NCBI RefSeq assembly: GCF_018340385.1 | Contig: NC_056588.1 | Location: forward strand, 23,558,681 to 23,622,680 | Reading direction: 5' to 3' | Origin: Cyprinus carpio | Taxonomy: Eukaryota > Chordata > Actinopteri > Cypriniformes > Cyprinidae | DNA: 64,000 nucleotides | In this document: positions 50,044-63,051 of the stretch, piece after piece | Layout: each line of letters starts with the position of its first letter | Position numbering within the stretch: position 1 is the stretch's first letter | Made by a program: the position numbers and the translations under genes | Notes under the pieces: generated by a model | Databases searched by the model: none | What the model saw: the letters and a program-made list of their open reading frames with translations, nothing else | Told to the model about the DNA's origin: nothing

Positions 50044-51802
50044 ATATAAAAATAATAAAAATAATTATTACAATTATTGTTAAAGCATGTACTCCACACA
50101 AAGCCCAGTTGTAAGCAAATCTCCTTTTTGTTCTCAGCCCTGGAGTAACAGGAAGGTAGGTGTCATGTTGGAATATGTACATTTTGTGCCAAGCAGCCAG
50201 AAATGCTTTAACAAAACGGTGGTAAATGGATGGCCCACACCTCAAATAGGCCTACTTCATTATGTGAACCTTAAAGGCTTAGATGAAATAAATTCTGTAA
50301 TCATTTACACCCCTAATATCATCTCAAACCTACAAGACTTGCATCAAGTAAGATTTTTGACATTATTTTTGTCTAAAAATCCATGCAACCAAAATTTTCA
50401 CGCTTCAAAACGATGTCGTAAAAGTAATCCATTTGATTAGAGCAGCTTAATCCAAGTCTGCTGAAGAGAAGACAAACATCACTGGTTCTTGAGTGAGCAT
50501 GGCTGCACTTCCGTTCACTATATTAGATGTGCTCAAAAGATGTACATTGATCAGTGTTTATATGTGAAAAAAAAGCCCAAATTAGATATTTCCATATAAA
50601 TTGATCATGTCTCTTCAGAAGATTAAATCGCTCTATTCTTATGGATAACTTTTATGAAGCTTTCTTTGTTTCTAAGCTCTTTTAATTAACATTATAATTT
50701 TTGATAGAACTACTAAAGTGCTGTGATTTATGAATACCCACAATTCCTATAAAATTTAGTAGCAGTATGTGAAATTAGTATTATGTCCAAATTTGTAATA
50801 TGCATTAAAACAGTAGGCAAAATGTACCTGGATGACCTACTACCACCATCTGAAATGTGTCCAGTAGATGCTTAACTATTCCATGAAGCCACTGAGATGG
50901 TGAAGCAATGAAACTGACACATGACAATGCCAATATTGCAGCTGGATTGCATTCCTACTACATGCATGCATACTTCATAGAATGTTTATAGAACAAAGCA
51001 AGTCCTGTTAAATATAGTACCTGCTATGACAGTATATGGTTTTGGATACAGCAATATATTTTGAATTGACGGCAAATCTATAAGTCAGTATCAATGACGT
51101 CTTGTGATTTATGAGTCCTTTGCCAGTGCACTGCTAATTATTCTCATAATGCACCAGGCCATGTGTGTCAGCAACCATACTTCTGGTTTATAACCTAGCA
51201 GTCTGAAGGTGCTGCTTATCCCGCCATCTGCTCTTGGCATGATTACTGGAGGGGGAGGCACAGTCTTATTAGCGCTAGAAAATCATTGACGCTAAAAGAT
51301 GGTTAGTTAGCAGAAATCTCTCTCTGACTTCATGGAGGTTCCCCATGACCTATTGATTAAAAACTACGGACCTAAGATAATTGCATGAACAATGAAAGAT
51401 AATGATGGATGCACTGAGCTTAGGTAGGGGTTAACAGTTCCAGTAATATCAACTCAATTTTGTACCCACTGGAAGTCACCTGCTTTCAAACCTGTGTTTC
51501 AAATGTGTGTTTTTTGTGAGCGTGCTCTGGTTTCGAATTACAAAACCAAAAGTTTCTATTTACAGCGTTGAGTTTTGTAGCCAATTACATGTATCTCTGT
51601 TGACAGCAGTGGCCAATCAGAGGTGTTTACTGTAGGTTAGTCAGAATCCGCTCTGATCTAAAGTTTGTGTAGTTCTACACGCTCGTATATCTTCTTATTA
51701 TAATAAGACAAAAAGAAAGCATACACAATGAAAATAAGATAGTCATTATATAGTTAGTTATTGATTATATCAGGAGTTTCCATGTGAGTTAGCTCGGTAA
51801 GT
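49126..51802. other. Intergenic DNA downstream of scaf8
   Basis: This stretch holds two long T runs (49699-49731 and 50008-50039) and AT-rich DNA. I recognise no gene, RNA or transposon terminus in it. Confidence 0.6.
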
Positions 51803-53033
51803 CAGGGGGTGGATTTAGTGATTTGGGGGCCCCAGGCAAAATGCAGGAATGGGGCTCTAAACAATTTCACAAATTTACAACATAAAAAAACATATTTTAT
51901 GCACTCCTGCTTATTATTAAATTATAGCTTCAGATGCATGATAGTTTCATTTGTAGGGCCCTATGTAATCCATTTTATTTTCCCCAAATTATTATTATTA
52001 TTATTATTTTTTTTTCCAAAGTCCCTTTTTCAGTTTTAATTTTTCTGGATTGTTATATTAAATTTTAATCAAAAAGCATGTCTACTTAATTGAAAACATG
52101 AAACTTGTTTAACAGCAGTTTATTAAAAGTTTAACAAAAATAGGCCTACATTCTTAGGGCCCAAATTCTGTGCTTTCCATTTAAAATTTTCTGTTTAATC
52201 AAAAACATATCTAGTTAATTGGATTCATAAAACAACTTTTTAGTTTGTATACAATAAAAGGGCCATATGATTTTTTTTTTATTATTTATTTTAGAAATTC
52301 TGTTTAATTTTTGAAGGCAACATCAAATGAAGGCAAAAACATTATCTCTTTCAATGAAAATTAAACAAACACGTTTCTTTCTTTTCTTTTTAATTCAAAG
52401 TGGTACACAACAGAAGTTTACTGTGTAACGAGGAATGTCACGCAATTCGTCAAATTTTGAATGAATAAATCAAATGCAAGTGAGGACAGTTCAATTAAAC
52501 TGCGATATGGACTTGTGTATGTGAATTTTAGTCAAGTCACCATTATTTATATAGCGCTTTAAACAAAACAGATTGTCAAAGCAACTGAACAACATTAATT
52601 AGGAAAACAGTGTGTCAATAATAAAAAATGACAGTTAAAGGCAGTTCATCATTGAATTCAGTGATGTCATCATGCAGCTCAGTTCAGTTTAAATAGTATC
52701 TGTGCAATAATTTGCAATCAATCAACAATTATATTAAATGACTAAAATGCTATTTACTACAGACGACAACCAGTAGGGTTACATGTGCTTCAGTAACAAA
52801 CGCTTTGGTGTTTTGTACGTTCTTTTCAAGCAATTATAAATAAATAAAAAGCTTCTATAGCAATTTAGCGAACAAAACTGTGGTTGTTGTGTTATAATGA
52901 ACACCACAGCAACCACTTGATGCTGACCACGCATCAAGTACTGTATATAATAAGCATTTTAGGCGGCCCTTGGCTTTGGGGGCCCAAGATGTTCGCCTAC
53001 CTTTGCCTATTGGTTACAGTAAGTCCACCTCTG
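51803..53033. mobile_element. hAT-like element with near-perfect 8-bp duplication (1,231 bp)
   Basis: CAGGGGGTGGATTTAGTG is inverted against a right end reading CAGAGGTGGACTTACTG on the other strand. CGGTAAGT (51795-51802) and CGGTCAGT (53034-53041) form a target duplication with one mismatch. GGGGGCCCCAGGC near the left and GGGGGCCCAAGATG near the right extend the inverted similarity. A retrotransposon tail is nested inside. Confidence 0.75.
52533..52740 (-). mobile_element. Non-LTR retrotransposon 3' tail, nested, reverse orientation
   Basis: AGTCAAGTCACCATTATTTA TATAGCGCTTTA is the reverse complement of the tail seen at 4090-4133. Further blocks (GTGATGTCATCATGCAGCTC, TAGTATCTGTGCA) match 3937-4000 reversed. 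It is 5'-truncated and lies within the hAT-like element at 51803-53033. Confidence 0.75.
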
Positions 53034-53735
53034 CGGTCAGTTACGCTATAAGGTGCTCGTCTTTGTCACCTTTTTCACCCATGATGAGTTTGCATCCGTG
53101 ACAAAGATGATTAGGAGATATACAAATAAACATTCATCAAAAGCCTGATGTATCATATTTCATGCTCCCATTTCAACATGATTTATGGATAACTAAGTTA
53201 CCCTAAGTTGCCTCAGGCCAGGAAGTGAAATATTACAACATAAAATGTATAAAATCAGTAAAGATTTCACAGTAAAAAGAAACGTGTACCACAAACTAAA
53301 GGCAAACATTTTTAAAATTGTACTTAAAGGCCTTTAGCTGCCAAAAAGTATGCACAATCAGTTAGACAACACATTGACATTTAGTTGATTTGAACAGGTT
53401 TTTCAGCAAAGTTGTTTTAGAGGCTCAAGAAATTTGCTTATATGATATAGTAGGCTTTACTGATCCATACATACATCTTCAGGCAGTTTTAGAAAGTCAT
53501 ATAAAATAAAATAACGTCTGGACTAGAGGCAGAGCATGTGAGGAGTGTGAAGCATGCATTCCCAGCAGTTCTGTAACCTCTTCAGCTCTCAGCAGGTGCC
53601 TCGAGAGCAGTCGTCAACAGTCAGAAAAATAAATAAGCCCACAGATGAATTCACTTCTTCAGGTCAAGACAGTGCTAAATGTGCTCAAAATAGACTTTTT
53701 AAAAAAGTATTTAATTTTTCCTTTCCACAAGTTAA

Positions 53736-53896
53736 AGATATAAATCACCCAAAAATTAAAGTTCTGTCATTTATGCACACTCAAGCTGATCCTGTTTGGT
53801 TACTTTCATTTTTATCTTCTTGTGTTCAGCAGGTTTAGAACAACTTGAGGGTGAGTAAACGATGACAGAATTTTCATTTTTGGGTCAACAATCCCT
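53736..53896. mobile_element. TTAA-flanked palindromic MITE (161 bp)
   Basis: AGATATAAATCACCCAAAAA is inverted against TTTTTGGGTCAACAATCCCT, with TTAA at 53732-53735 and 53897-53900. It is a short copy of the family at 44719. Confidence 0.78.
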
Positions 53897-53900
53897 TTAA

Positions 53901-56477
53901 GGCCTTCAAGTCTTAAATCCGAGAAGTCGTCTTAAATTCGTAAAGTCCTGACATTAAATGTTCCATGCGGTGCAAAACATGTAATCTTCCACAGTACTGT
54001 TGTCTTGTTTTTCAATACAAATATCTAAACAGCCTTTAATCAAGAAGCATTTTCTTGAAAATTAATAGAGTTATGATTGTAGTTACAGAATAAGTCTTGG
54101 TTTTTTGAGAAAAATAAAGTTTAAATGGGTCCATGCTTGAAACAAGTAATATTGGTCAGTAAGGTGTGGAAATGTGTTTTCCCTTTGAATAACCTTGATT
54201 TTTCTGAGCTTTTTGGCAGATACAGTATTTGTTCTTGTTTTAATTATAAACTCACTTGATTATGATCAGTTTCTCAGAAAACAAGACTTTGTATAATGAA
54301 TTAAAACCTGAAAGAGATATGTCGGAAGTTGTATTTTCAAACTGTTGCTAATACAACTCATTTTCTGCCCTCTGACATTTACATTTAGAGAACATATTGA
54401 TGTATTGTGTTCTCTTCAATTTGCCCCCTAAATTATCTTGGTCTTAACGCGTTAAATTGATCTTCAAAATGTTTACAAGAGTACAAGAGAGATGAAGTCA
54501 ATAAGGAAGAAGAGGACAGTGGAAGGCACATCAGAATCTGGGAATAAAGGCAATGGAGATTGCCTGTGAAAACGTTATTGTGGAGTCTTGTATGTGTGTC
54601 ATATTAAGGTCTTCCTTGTTTCTCCACCTGCCTATTCACAGTAATCCCTTATTAAAATAATTCACTTTCTTTATACAAACGTTGTATAATTTCTTGTATT
54701 ACTGTAATGGTTGAATATTTAAATATTACGGTACACAGTTTTTTTTTTAACATTGTCTTACATTTTACGTTTAATTATTATGAATGATTCATCCATGCAT
54801 TCTTATTTTAATATTACAAGGTCAGTAATTAACTAGTAAAATAACATCATGACTTGCTCATTCTGTCATGCATTATGAACAACAACTCTGCTGACGTATG
54901 TAAAGCCATGCTGCAGTCAAGCCAGTTTATCAGACATGCAACTCACTTTTCCTAACCCAGCCTACTGTCCTACACTGGTCTTACACTGTTTTTGTTTCTT
55001 ATGTAACTCAATTTCTTGAGAAATGTCAATACACTAGTAAGGTCGATTGCAAATATCTGGATGCACATTTCCTGTAACTTATAAAGATAGATAACTTAAG
55101 TTTTATGTCTTTTGAATTGTTTCACATGTAAAATGTATAAAAGCTGTTCATTGTACAGTATATCTGCATCTGACAGTCCTGTGAGTCATTCTAAGGCAAG
55201 GTTTAATGTAAATACTGCTTTTAAAACTTTTTTTTTTCTTCTGAATTTAAAGTCTGTAGTTTTGGATTTGGATTTGAAGTTAGAAAACATGTAATAGCGT
55301 CCAGGAAATAAGTCTGTTAGGGCAACATGCAGCTTTGAAAACCACAACCATGTGAGGCCTCATCGACACTGCAGTGAGAGTGAGCTCAGACCTTGCTATT
55401 GGTACTGTTGTTGTTGGTGGTTGTTATCTGGATTTAATTTACTTCAACAGCTGAAATAAAATAACTTTAGTGGAGCTGAATCACTCCTCAAAGTAGCTGA
55501 TTTTTTTTTTAGCAGATGCAGAGCATAACCAGTAGAGGTCAGACTGACTCTTCTGCAGACTACCTTTTAGACATCGGAGGTTTTCTGAGGACAGTCCACT
55601 AGCACAGCAGTGCATGAAGGCCAAACAGTAAAATCTCAAATTCAAAAATAATTCCTAAAATTTCAAAATATACACAGCCACTTGTCTAATCATGGCATCA
55701 ACACCACACTTCAGTGGAATCAAAAAACATTCTTTGCTCATAAAAAATAACAGGCTTTAGCTTTTACTCAAAGACTTCACTTTAAAGTATGTGAATTTGT
55801 ACATAGTATTGTGATCAAACCAGACTCGAGTTTGCAGAGTTCTAGATGATAATAGAGTGTAGTGACATGGTTGTACTCTCACTATATATTTCTGATGTGA
55901 AGATTTTCAACCCTGGGGAATAGCATCAGGGCAGCAGCTTTTCTTCATTGTACTTTAGCAAAACCACAGTCTTTGATGTTTCTAAATAAAAATGACACTA
56001 AAAGGACTAGAAAATTAACTATTAAACTATTCTAGAAAATTAAACTATATAATAGGAATATCTGTAATGCTATTGCAGCACTATTGCTTATGATATCTGA
56101 ATTAATTTTGAGATTTTACTAATATTGTGTGCATGTCAACTAAATTCACTCAGATACAGTATCCGCCTCACAATTTTAGAGGGGAATATCCAGTATCAAT
56201 CCACAGAATAACATCTTATTTCAAGACCCATCATCACTTAATATGAATAATACAATTCAATGACAAAATTTACATAAGAGATACACACAATTGCAAAATA
56301 CAATGATGCAAAATAGTTATTTAAAATTCAACAAAATCAACCGAATTATACAAAAAAAAAAAAAAAAAAAAAGTTTTTCCATTGAGGAGACTGCCGGTTG
56401 ATTTGTTATTGGTTGATTTTAATATCTTATCATGCACAGGGTATGATCATAAAATAAGGATTATGTCTAAATACTCT
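53901..56477. other. Intergenic DNA without a recognised feature
   Basis: I read AT-rich DNA here with no supported gene, RNA gene or transposon terminus. Confidence 0.55.
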
Positions 56478-57338
56478 GTTGTTCAAAAGTTTGAGAAGTC
56501 TCTTCTGTTCATCATGGCTGCATTTATTTGACCAAAAATTCAGAAAAACAGTAATATTGTAAAATAATGGTTTCTATTTTAATATACTTTAAAATTTAAT
56601 TAATGTCTGTGATGCAAAGCTGAATTTTCATCAGCCATTACTCTTTAGTGTCACATGATCCTTCAGAAATCGTTCTAATATGCTGATTTATTATCAACGT
56701 TGGAAACAGTTGTGCTGCTTAATATTTTTTTTTTTTCAGGATTGTTTGATTAATAAAGTTAAAAAGAACCACATCTATTTAAAATACAAGACTTTTCCAA
56801 CAATATCAGTCTTTATTATAATTTTTTTTATCAATTTAACACAACCTTTCTGAATAAAAGCGTTCATTTCTTTCAGAAAGAAAGAAAGAAAATTACTGAC
56901 CCCAAACTTTTGAACGGTAGTGTATATTGTTACAAAAGATTTATATTTTGAATAAATGCTGTTCTTTTTAATGTTTTATTCATGAAAAAATCCTGAAAAA
57001 AGTATCGCAGGTTCCAAACAAAAAAAAAAAAAATTCTATTTTTTTTTATTTCCAATATTTATAATAAATCAGCATATTAGAATGGTTTCTGAAGGATCCT
57101 GTGACACTGGTGTAATGATACTGAAAATTCAGCTTTGATCACAGGAATAAATTATATTTTGAAATGTATTAAAATAAAAATAAAATATTTTAAATTTTAT
57201 TTTAATTTTGTAATAATATTTCACTATTTTTAGTTTTTTTTGTTCTGTTTTTTTTATCATTTATGTGTTGTTTTGATTTTTTTTTAATATTTATTTATAT
57301 TATGTTTTTATTGTTATGCTTTTGAACGGCAGAGTATC
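56478..57338. mobile_element. Composite of foldback-element copies
   Basis: GTTGTTCAAAAGTTTGAGAA starts a left arm; CCCAAACTTTTGAACGGTAG ends a unit near 56925. A second, oppositely oriented part follows to TTTTGAACGGCAGAGTA at 57322-57338. ATGATCCTTCAGAAATCG at 56655 is inverted against GTTTCTGAAGGATCC at 57085. Confidence 0.7.
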
Positions 57339-60091
57339 TTTCCCGCTCGCATTTAGCGATTGCATCTTAACTTGCTCTAAAGAACTCAAATCAGATGTTG
57401 TGTTAGACTAAATTAATGACTTTTCCTCTCAGAGTTTCAAATCCGCAGCATTGACAAGTAAAATCCAACATTTGGACACCAGTGTTCTCGTGACTTTAAG
57501 TCTTAGTATAGCCTCCCCTGTGGTTACTCCAATCTGGCTCATCAGTTTACCCTTTTCAGAATTCACTCACTTAGGGTGATTAATTATTCATGATCATGCT
57601 TATTAATGACAGCGAGCATCTGTGCTCCCATGTGACCTCCTCCACACACTGCTGTCCAAACAAGCAGTCAGATTAGAGATTGCAGTTTGAGCTTCAGCAT
57701 CATTTAAAAAGTCCCTGGATATGGATTCATCAAAGCATGAACTAAGAAAATTAACCCCTTTCTGGTTTGATCCTCTTGTGGCCTGGGACCAGATCTTTAG
57801 AGCCCTCTTTGTACTAAAGTCTGTGACTTGGCATATGGCCTTTGGCCTGCTGGGAGCTCACCCTGCATGGGACAGAATGAATGCTCAGTTTTGTGTGAAT
57901 ATTTTTGGAATGTTGAAACTCTAATTAGAAAAATAAATATAATTCAAGCTAAATAATAAATAAACTAATAAATCAAGCTGAATTGAGCTTTGAGATAGGC
58001 CCATTTGAGTGACAGGAAGGGTAATATTTAATATTAGCAAGTTGATCTCTCTAAATCTTTTATTCAGTTTATATTTATTTTGATAAGTGAAATCAAACGC
58101 ACAATTATCAGCACAATTGTTGAGAAAAGAGAAAAGAGAGAAAAAACATCCAACCAAATCCTGTTGAGTGTTCTAGTTTTTTAAACAGGATGCAAATATA
58201 TATATATATATATAATTTTATATATTGATACATCAGGCTTTTATGACTCATATAGTATACTGTAAGGGAATATGGAGCTCATATTCGAGGAGGAAAATGA
58301 AATTCTCTCAGATTATGTCATGCAAATCGATGAACTCTTTATATAAATACATCAGACTGCTTGCATAAAATGCATCTAAATATCTAAGTATTCTAGTATT
58401 CTAAAAGACATTTTATTTGAAAAGCAGAAAGTATCAATCAGATGGCAGAATGCATGTAGAATTTAGTTTTTCAACAAAGTTTTGAACATGTTAATAATTT
58501 AGAGGCCTTAGAAAGGTACACATCAAATATGATACAGCAGGCATTATGGGGTTAATTTCATGAGGAATATTAATTTAGTCAAGTGCATTTAAACTTTTGG
58601 CTGGTACTGCATATATTTTACTATTTGATTTTGGACATCAGCTAATCCAGGCTTGTTTTTATTTTATTTTTTGCCTGCCCATAAAGTCTAATTTTGTGGC
58701 TCATGAAATCTAAGCTGTGATCATTCCGATCTTTCTCCCAGCTCTCTCTCTCTCATCTGGGAATCAGCAATGCACCAGCTCACACCAATCTGACCATGTG
58801 AGAATTAAATGAGAATGACTAACATCACAGGGCATAACACATCTTACACACAGACCCTGCACACAGTTCCGGAGACGTATATGTGGGTCGGTGTCTATAG
58901 ACACTCTGTCTCCATTCTGGCTATTTTATTGATCGGGGAAAGACAAAGGGAGGACATCCCAACAGCTCATGCATGCGTAATCTAGTCTTACACCTTTCTG
59001 TCCTATAGTCACAGAGCTTTCTCTTGGGGACAACTGCGAAAATGAGAAACATGCATTATCACAAATAACAGATAGGTTACATGAACATTTGTAGTACTGA
59101 CTGTGAGAGTGCTGAAGCACAGAAATGATGTTAGTTAGAGCATATTACTGATGAAATCTCGGGCAGGGATAGGCCAACATCATGTCCTGTGTTTGAATGG
59201 CTGCTTGTTTGGAAAGAATACATCCTATTTCTTGATTTGTTTGGATGGGTGATTGTTTTCAGCATAGGAGAAATAGCCGTGAATGGCTGCTTGTTTGGAA
59301 AGAATACATCCAGGGTTGGAAAGCAATTTAGAAAAATCCAACCTATCATTCAAATATCTCTAAATTAATATGCAAATAACTTGTTGTTTATTTAAGGGAC
59401 ATATTCTTTTTTTTTCATCCTAACTTTTAAAAACAAGAAAAGCATGCTGTATTGCTTATCTATGAATAGTAAACTATGATCATAGCTGTGGATGCGTAAC
59501 CATTTACTACATGCTACCTAACCTTACAACATAACCTGAGGACATTTAACCTTTAAACAGGCAACATGCACTACAGGATACACATTCTTTAGTCTCTTGT
59601 AGGAGGCTGTTTGGAGTATGGGGGTCACATGACTTGGTTCAAATTTTCTGTGCTCATTTTTTTAGAAGGTTGACATATTTTAATCGTACTATTTTCAGCA
59701 AAAAAACTGTTAGTATTAATTGTGAACATTGTCTTAAGAAAATTAAGTCATATGTTGTTCATGTTTTTTTTTTTATTGCTTTTTGTAATATGTATATTCC
59801 CTGAGATACGTTGCATGATTAGGGCATTTGTTTTTATTTAGTTTTAGTCCAGATGATATTAAAAAGTGACATGAAATGATTTTTTGCAGATCATTTCCAC
59901 TCTTGCAGGTTTTAGGGTTAATATGAATGGTTAGTAAGTGCTTTGCTGCAACTAAATTAAGTTTACTGGGTTACAATCTATTTTAAGTACATAAGGAAGT
60001 TATATAATCTTCCTTTTATATGTCTTCAGTGAATAGCTAATGTGAATCTTAAGCATTTTGTTTTTAATCAAATTTTGTATTGAAATGTTTT
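57339..60091. other. Intergenic DNA with a short direct duplication
   Basis: The 31-bp sequence starting GAATGGCTGCTTGTTTGGAA occurs at 59195-59225 and again at 59281-59311. A (TA)n run lies at 58197-58214. No gene was recognised. Confidence 0.6.
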
Positions 60092-60095
60092 TTAA

Positions 60096-60806
60096 AGGAT
60101 AGTTCACCCAAAAATGAAAACACTGAAACATAAAAGAGGAAATCTTTTACAATGAAAGTCAACGGGGTGGGTCCAGTGTTATATGGATCTTAGTCTCGCG
60201 TAGCCAGACCTTCAGACTGACGGCTGAAGGTCTGGAATCCATGGCAGCTTTCTTTGGCCAAGGCCCGCCCATGAGGCAGTTTGAGCGACATGTCAAACAA
60301 CCAATCACAGTTGGTTTTGTTCAGCGGCATGTTTCAGGGCGTGGAAATGTCGCTATAATAACAGACTGGTGTGTAAAACTCTCTGACGTATTTTAAGGAT
60401 TCTGTGCCGTAAACTTTAAATATTTAACATACTTTTGAGAATCCAGCATTTAGTTGATCCTGATTAGTGCTCGTCATCACAGTTGTAAACATGACGGCTT
60501 TCTTCTTTCATGAGGGCGTTTGGCGGCAAGGCATCTTTGTTTCAGGCGGAGCGTTAAAGAACGCGACACACACGTCTCCCGGAAATTCTGTATTATTCAA
60601 CCAATCCGATGATGACTTTGACACTCCTGAAGCAATTCCACTTTTGTGTGCCATATGCATCAGACGTTTAGCCAACAACCTGTGGGTGTGATGTCTGAGG
60701 GTGAGACTATTTGGATTCCAACATTCTTCAAAATATATTTTATTTTATATTCCAGATTTGGATGAGTATATGATGACATCATTTTTACTTTTGGATAAAC
60801 TTTCCC
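60096..60806. mobile_element. Palindromic MITE interrupted by a second element
   Basis: AGGATAGTTCACCCAAAAAT at the left (after TTAA) pairs with TTTTGGATAAACTTTCCC at the right. Between about 60190 and 60700 lies a different element whose ends share TAGTCTCGCG/GGTGAGACTA and which has a 12-bp stem at 60204-60235. The right TTAA is degenerate. Confidence 0.6.
60204..60235. repeat. Perfect 12-bp hairpin
   Basis: CCAGACCTTCAG and CTGAAGGTCTGG flank an 8-base loop, near the left end of the nested element. Confidence 0.85.
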
Positions 60807-61475
60807 TTTATCATTTGACAGTCCAAGAAATAGATGCCATGTTAAGTGCAACAGTGTAGGCTGTCTCGATAAGCCTTTTTATTTACTGCTCATTTTGGGA
60901 TATATTGTAAGTACGTCATCAGGGTATTCCATGCACTCACAAAGTATGCAAAATGTGCACAATATACATATTGTATACTGCAGCAATCAATAAATCAAAG
61001 ATAATATTAATACTACTCACATTTGGGTATATAGATTTCTTTATTAATTAATAGGAAATAGCTTTGGTTAGGTCTGAATTAAAGGTGCCGTTTTAACATG
61101 CTAATTAAATTTGTGCAGTATCCTGAAATGTTTTTACATAATTTATGACCTCAGCTTTGTGGCTGTTCAGATGTTGTTTGGATTAGAGAGTGGTTTTAGG
61201 TTTACTAAAAGCCAGCACTGAGGGGCCAGAGAAAACCTGAGATCTATTTATTATGTCATTTCAAATGTCTGCACTATTTTGTGCAGAAATCCTCAAAGAT
61301 TCTCTCTCTCACACACTCTTGGAAGCCCACAGCTTTCACAAGATGAACACACTATAGCTTTACATATCGTGTCTGCTGAAACAGTCGACAACTATGGCAA
61401 CTTTATTTTGTTTTCATATATTGGCAAAGATTAAACTTCAATAGCTCAATACATTTTTAATCTGCAACTGAATTG

Positions 61476-61512
61476 TACACTGCATAAATGACAAGGAATT
61501 TCCCCAGAAACC

Positions 61513-61545
<33 letters not shown>

Positions 61546-61567
61546 TGTATGTATGTATGTATGTATG

Positions 61568-61602
<35 letters not shown>

Positions 61603-61655
61603 CACTGCATAAATGACAAGGAATTTCCCCAGAAACTACACTGCATAAATGTATA

Positions 61656-61722
<67 letters not shown>
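61476..61722. repeat. Duplicated 36-bp unit interleaved with (TA)n/(CA)n/(TATG)n arrays
   Basis: The unit starting TACACTGCATAAATGACAAG occurs at 61476-61511 and about 61601-61636, with a third partial start (TACACTGCATAAATG) at about 61637. Microsatellites separate and follow them. Long Ile/Tyr frames here are artefacts. Confidence 0.85.
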
Positions 61723-61726
<4 letters not shown>

Positions 61727-61727
<1 letters not shown>

Positions 61728-62617
61728 TACAGACCAAAAGTTTGGAAGCATTACTATTTTCAATGTTTTTGAAAGAAGTTTCTTCTGCTCATCAAGCCTG
61801 CATTTATTTGATCAAAAATACAGAAAAATTTTTATATTGTGATATATTATTACAATTTAAAATAATTGTTTTAAAATTTATTATACTTTAAATTATCATT
61901 TATTTCTGTGATGCAAAGCTGAATTTTTAGGATCATTATCACATGATCCTTTAGAAATCATTCTAATATGATGATTCATTATCAAAGTTGGAAACAGTTC
62001 TGCTGCTTAATATTATTTCAGAACATGTGATACTTTTTTTAGGATACTTTGATAAATTAAAAGAAAAAAAAAAAGAAAAAAAGAAGCTATGTTTTTAAAA
62101 TATAAATATTTTGTAATAATATACACTACTGGTCAGTAATTTGGGGTCAGTAATTTTTTTTTTTCTTATTTTTAAATAAAATCAATACTTTTATTCAGCA
62201 AGGATGTGTTAAATTGATAAAAAGTGATAGTAAAGAAAATATATTATTAGAATATATATTATTAGATTTTTTTGTTTGTTTTTGAATAAATGCAGTTCTT
62301 TTTAACCTTTTATTCATCAAATATATTAGACAGCAGAACTGTTTTCCAACACTCATGATAAATCAGAATATTAGAATGATTTCTAAATGATCATGTGATA
62401 GACTGGATGTTACATGTGACACTGAAGGCTGGAGTAATGATGCTGAAAATTCAGCTTTGCATCACAGCAATAAATTTTTTTTTTTTTTTAAAGTATATTC
62501 AAATAGAAAACTATTATTTTAAGTTGTAATAATATTTCACAATATTACTGTTTTTTCTGTATTTTTGATCAAATAAATGCAGGCTTGATGAGCAGAAGAA
62601 ACTTGTACTGTATATAT
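61727..62617. mobile_element. Foldback element with both arms
   Basis: The left arm (TTCTTCTGCTCATCAAGCCT GCATTTATTTGATC) is the reverse complement of the right arm (GATCAAATAAATGCAGGCTT GATGAGCAGAAG). ACACATGATCCT near 61940 and GATCATGTGAT near 62390 also pair. It is the most complete copy of this family in the window. Confidence 0.8.
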
Positions 62618-62682
62618 ATGGGAGCAAACATAATTTAGGTTTCATGTGCAATAATTGAAGAATGGTTTTTAAACACCATGGG

Positions 62683-62716
62683 AAGCCTCAAAAATTTTAT
62701 ACAATTTTTGAGGCTT
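62683..62716. repeat. Perfect 14-bp hairpin
   Basis: AAGCCTCAAAAATT and AATTTTTGAGGCTT flank a 6-base loop in otherwise unremarkable DNA. Confidence 0.85.
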
Positions 62717-63027
62717 AAACTGACAACAAACAGAGAGTCAGTTTAAGAGTAGATGCCTGTCACCAAACAGTCATTTAAATGACCTTAATAATGTAACACA
62801 GCAACCAAACACGCTTTACTCTGATAAACACTGTGATCTCCATTCCTCCTAAAACGGGATTGGTTCTTCTCTGCGCATAATATAATTATGTTTGCGACAG
62901 CTTCAATCTGATTGGTGGACTGTGTTGTCTTTTAACGTTAGGGGCGTGACAAACTGTTCACGTAGCGTAGTGAGAGTTGAGGAGCTGAAGTTTAGCTGAT
63001 CTTTAGAGAAGAGAAATGGATTAAAAC

Positions 63028-63051
63028 CACTGATCTATATATAGATCAGTG
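63028..63051. repeat. Perfect 24-bp palindrome
   Basis: CACTGATCTATA is followed directly by its reverse complement TATAGATCAGTG. Confidence 0.9.

Noticed and set aside
61446..61891. Long Ile/Tyr-rich frames on both strands
   Set aside because: They are translations of (TA)n and (TATG)n microsatellites; the same applies to 21524-21827.
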